Shown: positions 32,646 to 42,596 of the stretch, piece after piece
Position numbering within the stretch: position 1 is the first letter of the stretch
Layout: every line of letters starts with the position of its first letter
Assembly (NCBI GenBank): GCA_905233925.1
Contig: CAJOFV010000009.1
Coordinates: forward strand, 1-57,816
Origin: Paludibacteraceae bacterium
GTDB lineage: Bacteria > Bacteroidota > Bacteroidia > Bacteroidales > Paludibacteraceae
Reading direction: 5' to 3'
DNA length: 57,816 bases
Notes under the pieces: generated by a model
The model's database searches: none
The model's input: the letters and a program-made list of their open reading frames with translations, nothing else
What the model was told of the DNA's origin: nothing
Position numbers and translations under genes: made by a program

Positions 32646-33131
32646 TCACGGTAAAAACCTGCCGGTTTGTTTGCAATAGGCTTCGTACTCCTCGCCGAAG
32701 TCACGGCGCAGACGTTTCTCTTCGGTCAGCACTTGCACGAACATGATGGCAACGAAGATGAACCAAACGAGCAAGGCCTGCCATGTCCACAGCCACACAA
32801 TATAACCAAGCAGGTAGATGAAAGTCCCTGTGAGCATCGGATTGCGGTTAAGGCGATACGGACCATCAGTCATCAAGTGTTGTGTGCGCGAACCGATCTC
32901 ATGGTCGAAGGCATCCATAGGGTTACCTTTGCCGCGACGTTTCATATAGACGATGGTCCATATACTCAGCGCCAAACCGCAGAGAATCAGCACGCCCGTT
33001 ATAGAAGCGCGCAAGGCACCAATATGCTCCAATGCCGGCATTCCTGACGCCAGCCACATGATTGTCGGCAGCAGCACAACAAACATCACTCCGCCGAACA
33101 CATAGCCGGCTATGTCTTTAAGGTGTTTCAT
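32646..33131 (-). CDS. Integral-membrane methyltransferase of the ICMT/PEMT type
   Basis: 161 residues, about four TM helices. The SAM-binding end of the family is present: GPYRLNRNPMLTGTFIYLLG and EEKRLRRDFGEEYEAY with the conserved glutamates. Members methylate isoprenylcysteine, phospholipids or other membrane-bound substrates, and the substrate here is unknown. Confidence 0.85.
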   Translation of the reverse strand: MKHLKDIAGYVFGGVMFVVLLPTIMWLASGMPALEHIGALRASITGVLILCGLALSIWTIVYMKRRGKGNPMDAFDHEIGSRTQHLMTDGPYRLNRNPMLTGTFIYLLGYIVWLWTWQALLVWFIFVAIMFVQVLTEEKRLRRDFGEEYEAYCKQTGRFLP

Positions 33132-33180
33132 ATTAGTCGTTTTGCCTGTGGCCCTTTTTGAAATATCTATGGTAATATTC

Positions 33181-33759
33181 TTAATTATTACAAACCATCA
33201 TCCCCTCCTGGGCGGCGGTGTTGATGTTGGCCTTATCGGTGTAGATAAGGTAAAGATACGGGACACCGCGGGAAAGCTCATGAAGCCGGAGGTTATCCAG
33301 ACCCAAGTCAACAGTTCCTAACTCCGTCACAAACTTGCAACGTCTGATTAGGATGGCATCCTCAAGGTATTGCCTGACTTGCGTAATTTCTTGCGGTCCA
33401 TCGCCGACTTCCTTCGTTTCTGCCGGCTCACCATATTGGGCAATGAGCTTGGCTTTGAGCGCATTATAAGCGCTATCCAATTCATTCCATTGATGCAGTT
33501 TCTGGAACGCTACAAGCACCTCGCAGACCACATGTGTTTCCGGCGTCGTCTCCACAATGACATAGGCAAGGCGGTCGGCGAAAAGCCCCTCAAAAACCGG
33601 ATTACTGAACACACGGGAACGTCGGAAATCCTGTTGTTCCAAAGCTTGGGAGAAACAGTCCAACGGGCCATCAATCGGGATGCCCATGAAGGTCAAATGC
33701 TCTTCTGCACCTGCCACCATAGCCACGGCTAAAAGAATGATTGTAATGATTTTTCGCAT
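33181..33759 (-). CDS. Exported protein of unknown function
   Basis: 192 residues from ATG 33759: MRKIITIILLAVAMVAGAEEH is a signal peptide, while upstream in-frame codons look non-coding. The mature protein is alpha/beta with FMGIPIDGPLDCFSQALEQ and VDLGLDNLRL. I do not recognise a family name. It lies 77 bases after the DUF4294 gene and may be co-transcribed with it. Confidence 0.65.
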   Translation of the reverse strand: MRKIITIILLAVAMVAGAEEHLTFMGIPIDGPLDCFSQALEQQDFRRSRVFSNPVFEGLFADRLAYVIVETTPETHVVCEVLVAFQKLHQWNELDSAYNALKAKLIAQYGEPAETKEVGDGPQEITQVRQYLEDAILIRRCKFVTELGTVDLGLDNLRLHELSRGVPYLYLIYTDKANINTAAQEGMMVCNN

Positions 33760-33836
33760 AGCATTGTTATTTTCTCGTTCTCTATTTTTCTGTATCTGCA
33801 CGCCTGCAAATGTGCTGTTTTTCCGTTGCCGGCCAG

Positions 33837-34421
33837 CTATAACTGCCCTGCTTCGACGAGGGTGATGACACGCTCGATGATGCGGTCTTTGTCTGCGCCA
33901 TCGTAACCTTCCTTGAGGTCGTTCTTGAACAATTTGGCAACGAACTGCCAGAAATCCGCTGCGGCTTTGCCTCGATACTGCTTGATAAGCTCGTAACTCG
34001 TTCTGTCCGACTCGCGGTCCATCAGTTTCATCAGCATGCGCCCCTGTGAAGCATACATGTTCCGGAAGGCTGTTTCATACTTCCTGAACAGATGCTTTTC
34101 ATACTGCCGCCACCATTTACGACGTTCCTTGTCAGTAGTCAGTTTGGCAAGTTCCGCATCGGCATACGCCATGTCTTTGGTAATCATCTTGGCGTAGGGC
34201 AAGGTTTTTTTGACATCCCGCACGGTCTTCCAATAGAACTTTTCCTGTTTCTTGTTTTTGAAAACCAATGGCGGATACACATATACATCGTGCAGAAAAG
34301 CGAGATAGAACGTGTCATTGCCCTGCACGACCAAAGCCACGGAGTCTTGCAATGCAGCGGCAGCGGGCAAACTAATGCTCGCTGCCAGTATGAGTAATAT
34401 GGATGATAGCAGTTTTCGCAT
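33837..34421 (-). CDS. DUF4294 exported protein
   Basis: 194 residues from ATG 34421. MRKLLSSILLILAASISLPAAA is a signal peptide. The mature part (DTFYLAFLHDVYVYPPLVFKNK, then YAKMITKDMA, then RYRGKAAADFWQ-like KQYRGKAAADFWQ) matches DUF4294, a Bacteroidota family of unknown function. The open frame continues upstream into proS, but that part is only a shifted reading of proS. Follows proS by 29 bases. Confidence 0.85.
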   Translation of the reverse strand: MRKLLSSILLILAASISLPAAAALQDSVALVVQGNDTFYLAFLHDVYVYPPLVFKNKKQEKFYWKTVRDVKKTLPYAKMITKDMAYADAELAKLTTDKERRKWWRQYEKHLFRKYETAFRNMYASQGRMLMKLMDRESDRTSYELIKQYRGKAAADFWQFVAKLFKNDLKEGYDGADKDRIIERVITLVEAGQL

Positions 34422-34450
34422 TGTTACACTGCTACTACAAAAACCGTGCC

Positions 34451-35941
34451 TTAATATGCAATCGCGAATACAACGCGCTTCGCGGAGGGCTTGCCGGTAA
34501 CCATGCAAACACCGGGTTCTTCCTTGTATCCGGGCAGTGCTTCCAGCGGAATGCAACGGATGGTTGCTTTCGTTTCCTCCTTGATGCGTTCTTCCGTTTC
34601 GGGCGTGCCGTCCCAATGGCAAAGCAGGAAACCGCCTTTCTTGATTTCCTCTTTGAACTCCTCGTAACTGTTGCACTCGCGCGTGTTGGAAATACGGTAA
34701 TTGAGTGCTTTCGTATAGCAGTTCTTTTGAATATCCTCCAACAGCGACAGCAGTTTTTCTTCGATTCCATCGAGACTGACGGTCTCTTTGGTCAGCGTGT
34801 CGCGGCGTGCCACTTCTATTGTTCCGTTCTCCAGGTCGCGGCCACCCATTGCCAAACGTACAGGCACACCTTTCAACTCATAATCGGCGAACTTGAATCC
34901 CGGCGTAGCCTTGTCAGAGGTATCCACTTTGATGCGGACACCGGCTTTCTTGAGATTGTCCAGAATGGGATTCATCTTCTCAAGAATAGCATTCAGCTGC
35001 TCCTCGGCCTTGAAGATAGGCACAAGCACTACCTGAATCGGTGCCAAATGCGGCGGCAATACCAGGCCGTTGTCATCCGAGTGCGTCATAATCAAGGCGC
35101 CCATCAGGCGTGTGGATACGCCCCAAGAGGTTGCCCAAACATATTCGTACTTATTCTCTTTGCTGAGGAACTGCACATCAAAGGATTTAGCGAAGTTCTG
35201 CCCGAGGAAGTGCGACGTACCGGCTTGGAGTGCCTTGCCGTCCTGCATCATGGCTTCTATGCAGTAGGTGTTGAGGGCGCCCGCAAAGCGTTCGTTCGGT
35301 GACTTGACACCTTTGATAACCGGAATAGCCATCACGTTTTCCGCGAAATCAGCGTATACATCCAGCATCGTGCGGGCATAATCTTCCGCCTCCTCTTTTG
35401 TAGCGTGAGCCGTGTGCCCTTCCTGCCACAAGAACTCCGCAGTACGCAGGAACAGACGGGTACGCATCTCCCAGCGCATCACGTTGCACCATTGGTTGCA
35501 GAGAATAGGCAGGTCACGGTATGAGGAAATCCAGTTCTTGTAGGTGGACCAGATAATCGTCTCCGAAGTAGGACGGATAATCAGCTCCTCCTCCAGTTTG
35601 GCGTTCGGGTCAACCACTACGCCTTTGCCGTTCGGGTCATTCATCAGGCGGTGGTGCGTCACCACGGCGCACTCTTTCGCAAAGCCTTCCACATGCTCGG
35701 CTTCGCGGCTGAGGAACGACTTCGGGATAAGCAGCGGAAAATACGCATTCTTAACGCCCTGTTCCTTGAAACGACGGTCCAATTCGTGCTGAATCGTCTC
35801 CCAGATAGCATATCCGTAAGGCTTGATAACCATGCAACCGCGGACTGCAGATTGTTCCGCCAAGTCGGCTTTTACAACCAATTCATTGTACCATTTTGAA
35901 TAATCCTCTGCGCGAGAGGTCAGTTTTTGAAAGTTTGCCAT
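34451..35941 (-). CDS. proS: Prolyl-tRNA synthetase (short, archaeal/eukaryal type)
   Basis: 496 residues, lacking the editing insertion of the long bacterial form. Class II motifs are present: motif 2 [24 protein letters not shown] and motif 3 [17 protein letters not shown] around the anticodon domain. The end, [17 protein letters not shown], is typical of type 3 ProRS. Its ATG overlaps the pdxB stop by one base (TAATG). Confidence 0.97.
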   Translation of the reverse strand: MANFQKLTSRAEDYSKWYNELVVKADLAEQSAVRGCMVIKPYGYAIWETIQHELDRRFKEQGVKNAYFPLLIPKSFLSREAEHVEGFAKECAVVTHHRLMNDPNGKGVVVDPNAKLEEELIIRPTSETIIWSTYKNWISSYRDLPILCNQWCNVMRWEMRTRLFLRTAEFLWQEGHTAHATKEEAEDYARTMLDVYADFAENVMAIPVIKGVKSPNERFAGALNTYCIEAMMQDGKALQAGTSHFLGQNFAKSFDVQFLSKENKYEYVWATSWGVSTRLMGALIMTHSDDNGLVLPPHLAPIQVVLVPIFKAEEQLNAILEKMNPILDNLKKAGVRIKVDTSDKATPGFKFADYELKGVPVRLAMGGRDLENGTIEVARRDTLTKETVSLDGIEEKLLSLLEDIQKNCYTKALNYRISNTRECNSYEEFKEEIKKGGFLLCHWDGTPETEERIKEETKATIRCIPLEALPGYKEEPGVCMVTGKPSAKRVVFAIAY

Positions 35942-36885
35942 TATCTTAATTTATATTGTTTACGCAATTGTTCAAAGCCTTCAGGCTGTGCTTTGAGTTG
36001 TTCCGAAATGCGGCTTAACCAGCCTTTTGACGAGTCGCCAATCATTTCAGGCTGCAAAGGTAGTGATTTTTTTTCAATTGGCAAAGGAGAAATGCCAAAA
36101 TGTTTGCAAAAAGCGTCCAAACACATCCTGGAAGCATTGATTTTGCCTTCCCATGAGTAGCCGGCAATATGGCAGGAGGCTAACAATGTGTCGGGTGAAA
36201 GCAACAGGTTTTTGTTGATATCCGGTTCGTTCTCCCAGCAATCAATCACGCAGCGATGTCCGCTTTCCAACAAAGCCTTTTCATCTACAACCCCGCCGCG
36301 TGCGGCATTGACAATTACAGCGTCTTTCTTACAACTGTTCAAAAACGCCGCATCGCAAAGATGATAGGTGGGATATGGATTCGGCGCAAAAGTCAGGGGT
36401 GTATGGAAGGTAATAATATCGCACTTTTCTGCGATTTCACCGAGACTGATGCCGATGTTTTTGGGTAGGTCGTTGACCAATACATGCAACCCTTTCCGTT
36501 CCGCCATTTTCGCCACCAATGTTCCGATATGCCCGTATCCGACAACTCCCAGTGTGCCTTTTGCGGCTGTATGGTTCAGAAACTCTTCGATATAATCGCA
36601 GACCGCTTGGGCGTTACAGCCCGGGCAGGATATCCATTCAATGCCGTTTTGGTCGCAATACGCGGTGTCAATATGGTCGTAGCCGATAGTAGCTGTGGCC
36701 ACAAACTGTACTTTGCTGCCTTCCAGCAGTTCGCGATTGATATGGGTGCGTGTCCGGACAACCAGTGCATCGGCATCCTTGACAGCCAAAGAAGTGATTT
36801 GCTCCGGTTCCATCGGCAGTGTCGTTGCAAACGGAGACAACATTTCGGCTAAAAAAGGAATATTTTTGTCAAGGACAACCAGCAT
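35941..36885 (-). CDS. pdxB: Erythronate-4-phosphate dehydrogenase
   Basis: 314 residues. A step in pyridoxal phosphate synthesis (DXP-dependent route). The NAD-binding domain ([18 protein letters not shown]), the catalytic [12 protein letters not shown], and [14 protein letters not shown] with [10 protein letters not shown] are present. The dimerisation tail is short compared with enterobacterial PdxB. The order panC-pdxB-proS suggests one transcript. Confidence 0.93.
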   Translation of the reverse strand: MLVVLDKNIPFLAEMLSPFATTLPMEPEQITSLAVKDADALVVRTRTHINRELLEGSKVQFVATATIGYDHIDTAYCDQNGIEWISCPGCNAQAVCDYIEEFLNHTAAKGTLGVVGYGHIGTLVAKMAERKGLHVLVNDLPKNIGISLGEIAEKCDIITFHTPLTFAPNPYPTYHLCDAAFLNSCKKDAVIVNAARGGVVDEKALLESGHRCVIDCWENEPDINKNLLLSPDTLLASCHIAGYSWEGKINASRMCLDAFCKHFGISPLPIEKKSLPLQPEMIGDSSKGWLSRISEQLKAQPEGFEQLRKQYKLR

Positions 36886-36894
36886 ACCATCTGC

Positions 36895-37749
36895 TCAATA
36901 TTTTATATTGTCAATCAGCCGCACGGGGCCACAATAGACTGTTATACAGCCGATGGCGTGCGAGAAATCTTTTGCCGGAAGAAGCGCTGATTGATCCACT
37001 ATTTCATAATATTCCACTTCCAAGCCGTCAATGGCATTGATGGCACCAACTACTTCGCGCTGCACGGTCTCTACGCTTGCAGATTTTGCCGATTTCACCG
37101 ACTGTGACAAAACTCTGTATATGTTGGTTGCAATCTTCTTCTCCTCCTCTGAAAGACGTTCGTTGCGGCTGGATAATGCCAAGCCATCCGCCTGACGGAC
37201 AATGGGGCAACCCACAATCTGCAGGTCTCCGAAAGTGCCTTTGAGTGCGGAACGCTCTACCATGTGATGAATAATCGCCAGTTGCTGATAGTCTTTTTCG
37301 CCGAAATAAGCGCGGTCCGGCTGTACCAGATAGAACAGGCGGCTGACAACCTGCACCACTCCGTTGAAGTGCCCGGGACGCATTTTCCCTTCCATAACCT
37401 TGTCCAGACCGTCAAAATCATAGGCAAAGGTGGTGTTCATTTCTTCCGCCGAATACATCTCTTCGGGCGTGGGCGCAAACATAAACTGTGCACCGATTGA
37501 GTCCAGCAATTCGGCATCCCGAACGAGGTTGCGCGGGTATTTTGCCAAGTCTTCCTTGTTGTTGAACTGAGTCGGATTGACAAACACCGAGACAAAACAT
37601 ACATCGTTTTCACTTACAGCGCGACGTACCAGTGACGCATGTCCTTCATGAAGTGCTCCCATGGTAGGCACCAAACCGATGGATTTATGCTGTCGTTTGC
37701 ATGCTTCCACCTGACGGAGCAATTCCGCTTTTGTTTCAATAATTTGCAT
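36895..37749 (-). CDS. panC: Pantoate-beta-alanine ligase
   Basis: 284 residues. Joins pantoate and beta-alanine for pantothenate and CoA synthesis. GLVPTMGALHEGHASLVRRA carries the HxGH nucleotide motif; FVNPTQFN, FGEKDYQQL and LSSRNERL (KMSKS-like) are present. First gene of the panC-pdxB-proS-DUF4294 series, divergent from the GT5-domain gene. Confidence 0.97.
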   Translation of the reverse strand: MQIIETKAELLRQVEACKRQHKSIGLVPTMGALHEGHASLVRRAVSENDVCFVSVFVNPTQFNNKEDLAKYPRNLVRDAELLDSIGAQFMFAPTPEEMYSAEEMNTTFAYDFDGLDKVMEGKMRPGHFNGVVQVVSRLFYLVQPDRAYFGEKDYQQLAIIHHMVERSALKGTFGDLQIVGCPIVRQADGLALSSRNERLSEEEKKIATNIYRVLSQSVKSAKSASVETVQREVVGAINAIDGLEVEYYEIVDQSALLPAKDFSHAIGCITVYCGPVRLIDNIKY

Positions 37750-37779
37750 ATATCTTCGCTTTAAAATCCAAAAAAACGT

Positions 37780-37812
37780 GCAAAATTATAAAAATATTAC
37801 GGAAATTCCAAA
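37780..37812 (-). promoter_or_regulatory. panC promoter
   Basis: Minus-strand TTTG (37812-37809), 20 bases, TAATTTTGC (37788-37780). Confidence 0.82.
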
Positions 37813-37851
37813 AAAATGAAAAAAAATAATGTAAATATCAAATATTTTTTG

Positions 37852-37860
37852 TATCTTTGC
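37852..37860 (+). promoter_or_regulatory. Promoter (-7 box) of the GT5-domain/DUF4270 pair
   Basis: TATCTTTGC matches the -7 consensus. The -33 region (around 37828) is A-rich without a clear TTTG. Confidence 0.65.
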
Positions 37861-37895
37861 ACCGAGAAATTGTTTTCTCTTAAAAACCAACGCTT

Positions 37896-38717
37896 ATGAA
37901 AGAGCCAAATCGCATTTTATTTCTTGCACAGGAAATTTATCCCTATCTGGCAGAAGAAAGCCCGATTCGACTGCTTAACCGCCGGTTGCCGGAGTATTTT
38001 CAGGCCAATGGTTATGAGACGCGTACCTTTATGCCCAAGTTCGGCGAAATCAACGAACGCCGGAACCAGTTGCATGAGGTAATCCGCTTGTCCGGTATGA
38101 ATATGATTATCGAGGATGCGGATCATCCGTTGCTTATCAAAGTGACCAGTATCCAGCAGGCTCGTATTCAGATTTATTTCATAGACAACGACGATTATTT
38201 CGGTCGACGGAAGGGTCTGACAGATGAAACGGGGAAAGAGTATGCCGATAATGACGAGCGTTGCGTCTTTTTCGCGCGCGGAGCGATTGAGACGGTGAAA
38301 AAACTGCGTTGGACACCGGATATCATTTATTGTTCGGGGTGGATGTCCGCTTTGGCGCCGCTATACCTCAAAAAAGCCTATGCAGATACGCCGTTCTTTA
38401 CCAATAGCAAGATTATTCTTTCGCTGGACAACAAGGAATACAAGCAACCTTTTGCTTCCAATTTTGCACAAAAAATGCTGATAGAAGGGATAACCGGCAA
38501 TGACGTGCGCAGCATAGAGGGTTTCTCGGTCGGTTATGAGGAATTGATGCGCCTGGCGATAGACCATGTGGATGCTATTGCCCTTTCCACACCTGTTGTG
38601 AACCAGCGTCTGCTCAATTATGTCCAGACAAGCGGCAAACCGATTATGCCCTATCAGGGTGAAGACCCTGCTGATTATTGGAACTTCTGCAAATCAATGA
38701 TTGATGATGCAAATTAG
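37896..38717 (+). CDS. Stand-alone glycogen/starch synthase catalytic (GT5) domain
   Basis: 273 residues equal to only the N-terminal half of a glycogen synthase: FLAQEIYPYLAEES, TRTFMPKFG, IDNDDYFGR, PDIIYCSGWMSALAPLYLK. The C-terminal GT-B half with the nucleotide-sugar site is missing, so catalysis as a full synthase is doubtful. The same short form next to panC and a DUF4270 gene is common in Bacteroidota, so I do not regard it as a broken gene. Its last codons overlap the next gene's start. Confidence 0.85.
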   Translation: MKEPNRILFLAQEIYPYLAEESPIRLLNRRLPEYFQANGYETRTFMPKFGEINERRNQLHEVIRLSGMNMIIEDADHPLLIKVTSIQQARIQIYFIDNDDYFGRRKGLTDETGKEYADNDERCVFFARGAIETVKKLRWTPDIIYCSGWMSALAPLYLKKAYADTPFFTNSKIILSLDNKEYKQPFASNFAQKMLIEGITGNDVRSIEGFSVGYEELMRLAIDHVDAIALSTPVVNQRLLNYVQTSGKPIMPYQGEDPADYWNFCKSMIDDAN

Positions 38718-40101
38718 ACCTATATATATATTATTACTATTTCTTCTTGCCGCTGTTTTTACCGGCTGTAAAGATGATACCGAGTCGGCAGGAGGCTCTG
38801 TATTGGAGAAAGAAGATCAGATTTTAGTTCGAGCCGACACATTTCCTATCCGTTCCAATCTGCTGAAGGTGGATTCCATGATATCTATGCCGGATTCGTT
38901 CCTGTTGGGTGAAATGGCAAATAGTTACGGTACGCTTCATGCAGATGTGCTGGCGCAATTCGCCTGCCCGATAGGATTCGTTTATCCGGAAGGCGCGGCC
39001 GTCGATTCGGTCTGCTTGTGCATGGCCTATCGTTCGTGGTTCGGTGACGGAAATACGCCGATGGGCATCACGGCATATGAGATTGATTTGGGCGAATTTG
39101 ATTATGAGCGCTCCTACCCGACCAACCTTGACCCGCAAGAATATGTAAGTTCCACCTCTCCGCAACTTCTGGCACATGAGAAAGTGGTAGTTGCTGCGAA
39201 CAGGACGGATTCGGTCTATTCGTCAGCGAGCGGAACGTATTATTCGGTTGTACGAGCCCGTATGTCCGACAATTTCACCAAAAAATTCTTTGCTATCCGC
39301 GACTTTGCCTCACAAGAGGAGTTCAACAAAGCATTCAAGGGACTGTATGTTGTTTCGGAATTCGGTAGCGGAACGGTGTTGAATATAATAGATATCAATA
39401 TTGCGGTCTATTATTCCTTCTCGTATCAGAAAGGCGTTTCGGACACAATCGTACATGATGTAAAGGCGTTTTATGCCAATTCGGAAGTGCGGCAAATCAA
39501 TTGTATCAATTACAAAGATCAGGACGAAGTGTTCGCAAAATTGCAGGCGGATGCCAATTACAACTATGTTGCTGCGCCTGCAAATATCTATACGCGGCTG
39601 CAGTTCCCGATGGCAAAGATTCAGGAGCGCATCAATTCCCGCATTGACGGCAAACGTCCGTATGTGAATATGGGCAAGGTAAAGATTGATGTGGATATGT
39701 CGGATGACGCCAGTGTAAGGGATACCTGGTCAAGTCCTGCGGCGCGCATGTTGCTGATTAAGGAGTCGGCGTTACAGCGTTTCTTCACCAAGCGCGAACT
39801 GCCGTCCGATACATGCGCCTTGCTGGCAGAATTCACAAAAGGAACGGACAAAAACGGTAAAAACGAGTATTTTTACACCTACGACATGTCTGCATTGCTA
39901 ACCAATCAGTTGCGCTATTCAAACAATCCGGATACGCTGAATATGGTGATGGTGCCGGTAGATGTGGTAACAACGACAAGCGACAATACGACCTATATCA
40001 TTTCCATCAAGCAACAGCAAACCGTTTCGGCAACCAAGACATATAGTGCCGAGAATGTCGCCAAGCCGATGAATATAGAGGTTGTGTATTCCGGATTCTA
40101 A
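38704..40101 (+). CDS. DUF4270 lipoprotein
   Basis: About 465 residues. IYILLLFLLAAVFTGC gives a lipidation cysteine at about 21-22. The mature protein is beta-rich, with VDSMISMPDSFLLGEM, SVCLCMAYRSWFGD and the closing IEVVYSGF. DUF4270 lipoproteins are surface or periplasmic proteins of Bacteroidota with unknown role. Several start codons are possible (TTG 38701, ATG 38704, ATG 38707); all overlap the end of the upstream gene, indicating coupling. Confidence 0.88.
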   Translation: MMQIRPIYILLLFLLAAVFTGCKDDTESAGGSVLEKEDQILVRADTFPIRSNLLKVDSMISMPDSFLLGEMANSYGTLHADVLAQFACPIGFVYPEGAAVDSVCLCMAYRSWFGDGNTPMGITAYEIDLGEFDYERSYPTNLDPQEYVSSTSPQLLAHEKVVVAANRTDSVYSSASGTYYSVVRARMSDNFTKKFFAIRDFASQEEFNKAFKGLYVVSEFGSGTVLNIIDINIAVYYSFSYQKGVSDTIVHDVKAFYANSEVRQINCINYKDQDEVFAKLQADANYNYVAAPANIYTRLQFPMAKIQERINSRIDGKRPYVNMGKVKIDVDMSDDASVRDTWSSPAARMLLIKESALQRFFTKRELPSDTCALLAEFTKGTDKNGKNEYFYTYDMSALLTNQLRYSNNPDTLNMVMVPVDVVTTTSDNTTYIISIKQQQTVSATKTYSAENVAKPMNIEVVYSGF

Positions 40102-40147
40102 TAAGGGCATACACGTTTTGGAATTCCGGAGTATTATTTTCGGAAAC

Positions 40148-40176
40148 AAAAAAGCCGCGAGATTTCGCGGCTTTTT
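40148..40176. terminator. Bidirectional terminator between DUF4270 and gcvH genes
   Basis: GCCGCGA (40154-40160), loop GATT, TCGCGGC (40165-40171), flanked by AAAAAA and TTTTT. It serves both convergent genes. Confidence 0.95.
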
Positions 40177-40195
40177 CTTTCTTGTTCCGTCTGAT

Positions 40196-40570
40196 TTACA
40201 GCGATGCCTCGTAAGCAGCTGCGTCCATCAGGCTGTCGAGTTGTGCCATGTCCTTGACGGCGATTTTAATCATCCAGCCGGCACCATACGGGTCATTGTT
40301 TACCAACTCGGGCTGGTCGTTCAGCGTTTCGTTGAACTCGAGCACTTCGCCTTCTACCGGCATGTTCAGGTCGCTAACGGTCTTGACAGCTTCCACCGAA
40401 CCGAACACTTCGCCCTGTGCGATGGTTTCGCCAACAGTGTCCACATCCACAAAAACGATTTCGCCTAATTCAGACTGTGCATAGTCGGTAATACCAACGT
40501 ATGCTTCTTCACCTTCCACACGAATCCATTCGTGTTCACTGGTGTATTTAACATTACTCGGAAAATTCAT
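40196..40570 (-). CDS. gcvH: Glycine cleavage system H protein
   Basis: 124 residues from ATG 40570. The lipoyl lysine is K63 in [12 protein letters not shown] protein shuttles the aminomethyl group between the P, T and L proteins. It follows gldJ by 42 bases on the same strand, so it is probably co-transcribed with a T9SS gene. The other gcv genes are not in the window. Confidence 0.96.
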   Translation of the reverse strand: MNFPSNVKYTSEHEWIRVEGEEAYVGITDYAQSELGEIVFVDVDTVGETIAQGEVFGSVEAVKTVSDLNMPVEGEVLEFNETLNDQPELVNNDPYGAGWMIKIAVKDMAQLDSLMDAAAYEASL

Positions 40571-40612
40571 AGTAACTTGCAATTATTTCAATTTCACATT
40601 CTTTCAATTTCC

Positions 40613-42211
40613 TTATTTCGGACTGAACTGCGTCGGAATCTGGTCACCCAGCGTGGACATCGCGCAACGGAAACCGATGGTGCTGGAACTCTGGTCCTGC
40701 TCCATATAACGGCGGGTGGAAGGATTGAGCCAGTAGATACGGTCGCGCCAGGAACCACCTTTATATACGCGCGTATTACGCGTGATATGCGGTGCCAGAA
40801 CATCCGTCGGGTCAAATTTAATCTCTTCGAGATTCTTCATGCCGGTCGTATCCAGCGGATAATCCGTATCAATCGTTGAAGCGAAGTCACCGTCTTTGAA
40901 GTCACGGCGGTCATCGTCGCCCGAGAATTCCAGTTCAAAGCCTCCGACGGAGTCAAGTACGAACGAACCGTCCTCGTTTTTCTTGGGGTGCATGTATATA
41001 TTTCCACGGAAGGAATTGTATTCGGAGGTCTCCTGATAGGAAGTTTCGCGATATACATCCAATACCCATTCGTTCACGTTACCTGCCATGTTGTACAGAC
41101 CGAAGTCATTCGGAGCAAACGCATCCACGGGAGCGGTAATCACATAGCCGTCATTCAAAGCGCCGGACACACCCATCATGTCGCCGCGGCCGCGGACGAA
41201 GTTGGCTTGCATTTGGCCGACATTGGCTTTGCTCATATCACGCGGATGATAACCGGACCACGGATATATCTTACCTTCAATGGTCAAACCGTCTTCTCCT
41301 GCAACAGGCGCATAAGCGGCAAACTCCCACTCAGACTCGGTCGGCAAACGATAACCCGTTACGAAAATACCGTCTGCGCGGCTCACTTTGCGGTTCTCAC
41401 CATAGGAGTTAGTGCGCGGATTTCTGCCGTATTCAGGCACATACGAATCCTCTTCCAGATACTTTTCGGTATTGAAAACGAACTTATCGCGGATATATTC
41501 ATATCCGGGGCGGTACATCGTAATCTCCTCACCGGGATTTTCGGGATTTTCAATGGTGAACGACTCCATTTCATAGCCGGTAGCAGTTTCCCAATCATCC
41601 TTTTCTGCCTCATCGTCCGTCGGACGCAATGCTGCAAAGTTCGGAATCTGGATAGCACCTGCATTGATGAGCGCCATTTCGTTTACACGGTCAGTACGCC
41701 ATTTGCAATACGCCATCGCCTGCTCCCATGTTACACCAACAATGGGGTAGAAGGAGAATGCCGGATGGTCGAAGTAGTTCTCTACATACGGGTCGTTATA
41801 CGCCATGTCCTCACGCCATACGGTGCGATCAGGACGGGCTCTATCCACCAGGTTTGGAGCAACATCTCCGAAAACAACCTCCAACCAGTGCAGATACTCG
41901 TTCCAGTTGAGCGTTGTAATCTCGTACTTGTCCATATAGAAGGAACTGACGGTCAAGGTGCGGTGGAAGTTGTTACGCGGCGCGGTAAGGAATTCGTCCT
42001 TTTCACCAATCGTAAATGTACCGCCTTGGATAGCGACCATACCCACGGGATTAACGTTTCCGACGCCTTCCTGGGCTTCGAAATTGGTAGTCCGCTGGTC
42101 AAAATAGTTCCAACCGGTGGTGTTAGACACTTTGGTGTTCAATTCACGCGTTTGGCAGGCAGTTAATGCAACTGCTGCGAACAGAATGGCATACTTTGCT
42201 ATGTTTCTCAT
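40613..42211 (-). CDS. gldJ: GldJ-type T9SS/gliding lipoprotein (FGE-like fold)
   Basis: 532 residues from ATG 42211, with lipobox LTAC and the lipidated cysteine at 19. The formylglycine-generating-enzyme-like domain is clear: MVAIQGGTFTIGEKDE, YEITTLNWNEY, GYRLPTESEWEFAA, YNMAGNVNEWVLDV, YKGGSWRDRIYWLNPSTRR and IGFRCAM. The insertion DDDRRDFKDGDFAS before the last part is characteristic of GldJ rather than GldK. GldJ is needed for T9SS and gliding assembly in Flavobacterium johnsoniae. A longer reading from TTG 42220 lies too close to the promoter. Confidence 0.87.
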   Translation of the reverse strand: MRNIAKYAILFAAVALTACQTRELNTKVSNTTGWNYFDQRTTNFEAQEGVGNVNPVGMVAIQGGTFTIGEKDEFLTAPRNNFHRTLTVSSFYMDKYEITTLNWNEYLHWLEVVFGDVAPNLVDRARPDRTVWREDMAYNDPYVENYFDHPAFSFYPIVGVTWEQAMAYCKWRTDRVNEMALINAGAIQIPNFAALRPTDDEAEKDDWETATGYEMESFTIENPENPGEEITMYRPGYEYIRDKFVFNTEKYLEEDSYVPEYGRNPRTNSYGENRKVSRADGIFVTGYRLPTESEWEFAAYAPVAGEDGLTIEGKIYPWSGYHPRDMSKANVGQMQANFVRGRGDMMGVSGALNDGYVITAPVDAFAPNDFGLYNMAGNVNEWVLDVYRETSYQETSEYNSFRGNIYMHPKKNEDGSFVLDSVGGFELEFSGDDDRRDFKDGDFASTIDTDYPLDTTGMKNLEEIKFDPTDVLAPHITRNTRVYKGGSWRDRIYWLNPSTRRYMEQDQSSSTIGFRCAMSTLGDQIPTQFSPK

Positions 42212-42558
42212 ATTACGCAATATTGATATAATTTCGATATAGTTTCACAATTGAGCCCGCAAAGTTACAAAAAAAAAGTGATTCGTGCCAATTTTTGAGC
42301 AAAAAATATTCAAAAAAGTGCATTTTTATTCAAAAAACGGCCATTTTTATGGTAATTTGCACATTTTTTTTGTCAAATTATAGCAATTTTGCATAAATGT
42401 TCCACCTTGAGGTAACCTTGACCTTACCTTGAGGTTAGCGTCTCGGTTGCGTCCCGGCAGGGACTCGAAAAATGACCTGTGTTTTTATAATTGTGCAAAT
42501 AAAAAACGTATTTTGCCATAAAAACGCATAAAAAGTTGCGTATGTGGGATTTTTGTTG
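42212..42558. other. Intergenic region between gldJ and folP
   Basis: It holds the gldJ -7 box (TAACTTTGC on the minus strand, 42267-42259), a very A/T-rich stretch, and then a GC-richer block at 42401-42465. That block contains ACCTTGAGGT twice, AACCTTGA once and the small stem GTCCC-GGCA-GGGAC. No ORF of interest is seen. Confidence 0.7.
42404..42436. repeat. CCTTGAGGT direct/inverted repeat cluster
   Basis: ACCTTGAGGT occurs at 42404-42413 and 42427-42436 with AACCTTGA between them. AGGTAA (42410-42415) and TTACCT (42424-42429) can form a stem. It could be an operator or the base of a hairpin upstream of folP. Confidence 0.6.
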
Positions 42559-42567
42559 TATTTTTGC
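42535..42567 (+). promoter_or_regulatory. Promoter of the folP-cdaA-metG operon
   Basis: GTTG at 42535-42538, 20 bases, TATTTTTGC at 42559-42567, giving a 5' UTR of about 25 bases to the ATG at 42597. Confidence 0.75.
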
Positions 42568-42596
42568 AGGCTGAATTGGAGAACCGGTATCGGTGC

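Noticed and set aside
33837..34676. Long form of the DUF4294 gene (279 codons)
   Set aside because: The first 85 codons are a frame-shifted reading of proS. The signal peptide starts at 34421.
37896..38717. Glycogen synthase broken to half length
   Set aside because: The short GT5-domain form next to panC and a DUF4270 gene is a recurrent arrangement in Bacteroidota. The ends are clean and coupled to the next gene, so decay is unlikely.
42440..42475. Possible tRNA 3' fragment as an attachment site (TTCGAGTCCC on the minus strand)
   Set aside because: The T-stem 5' half does not pair and no other tRNA arm is present. The stem GTCCC-GGCA-GGGAC explains the similarity, and no integrase is nearby.
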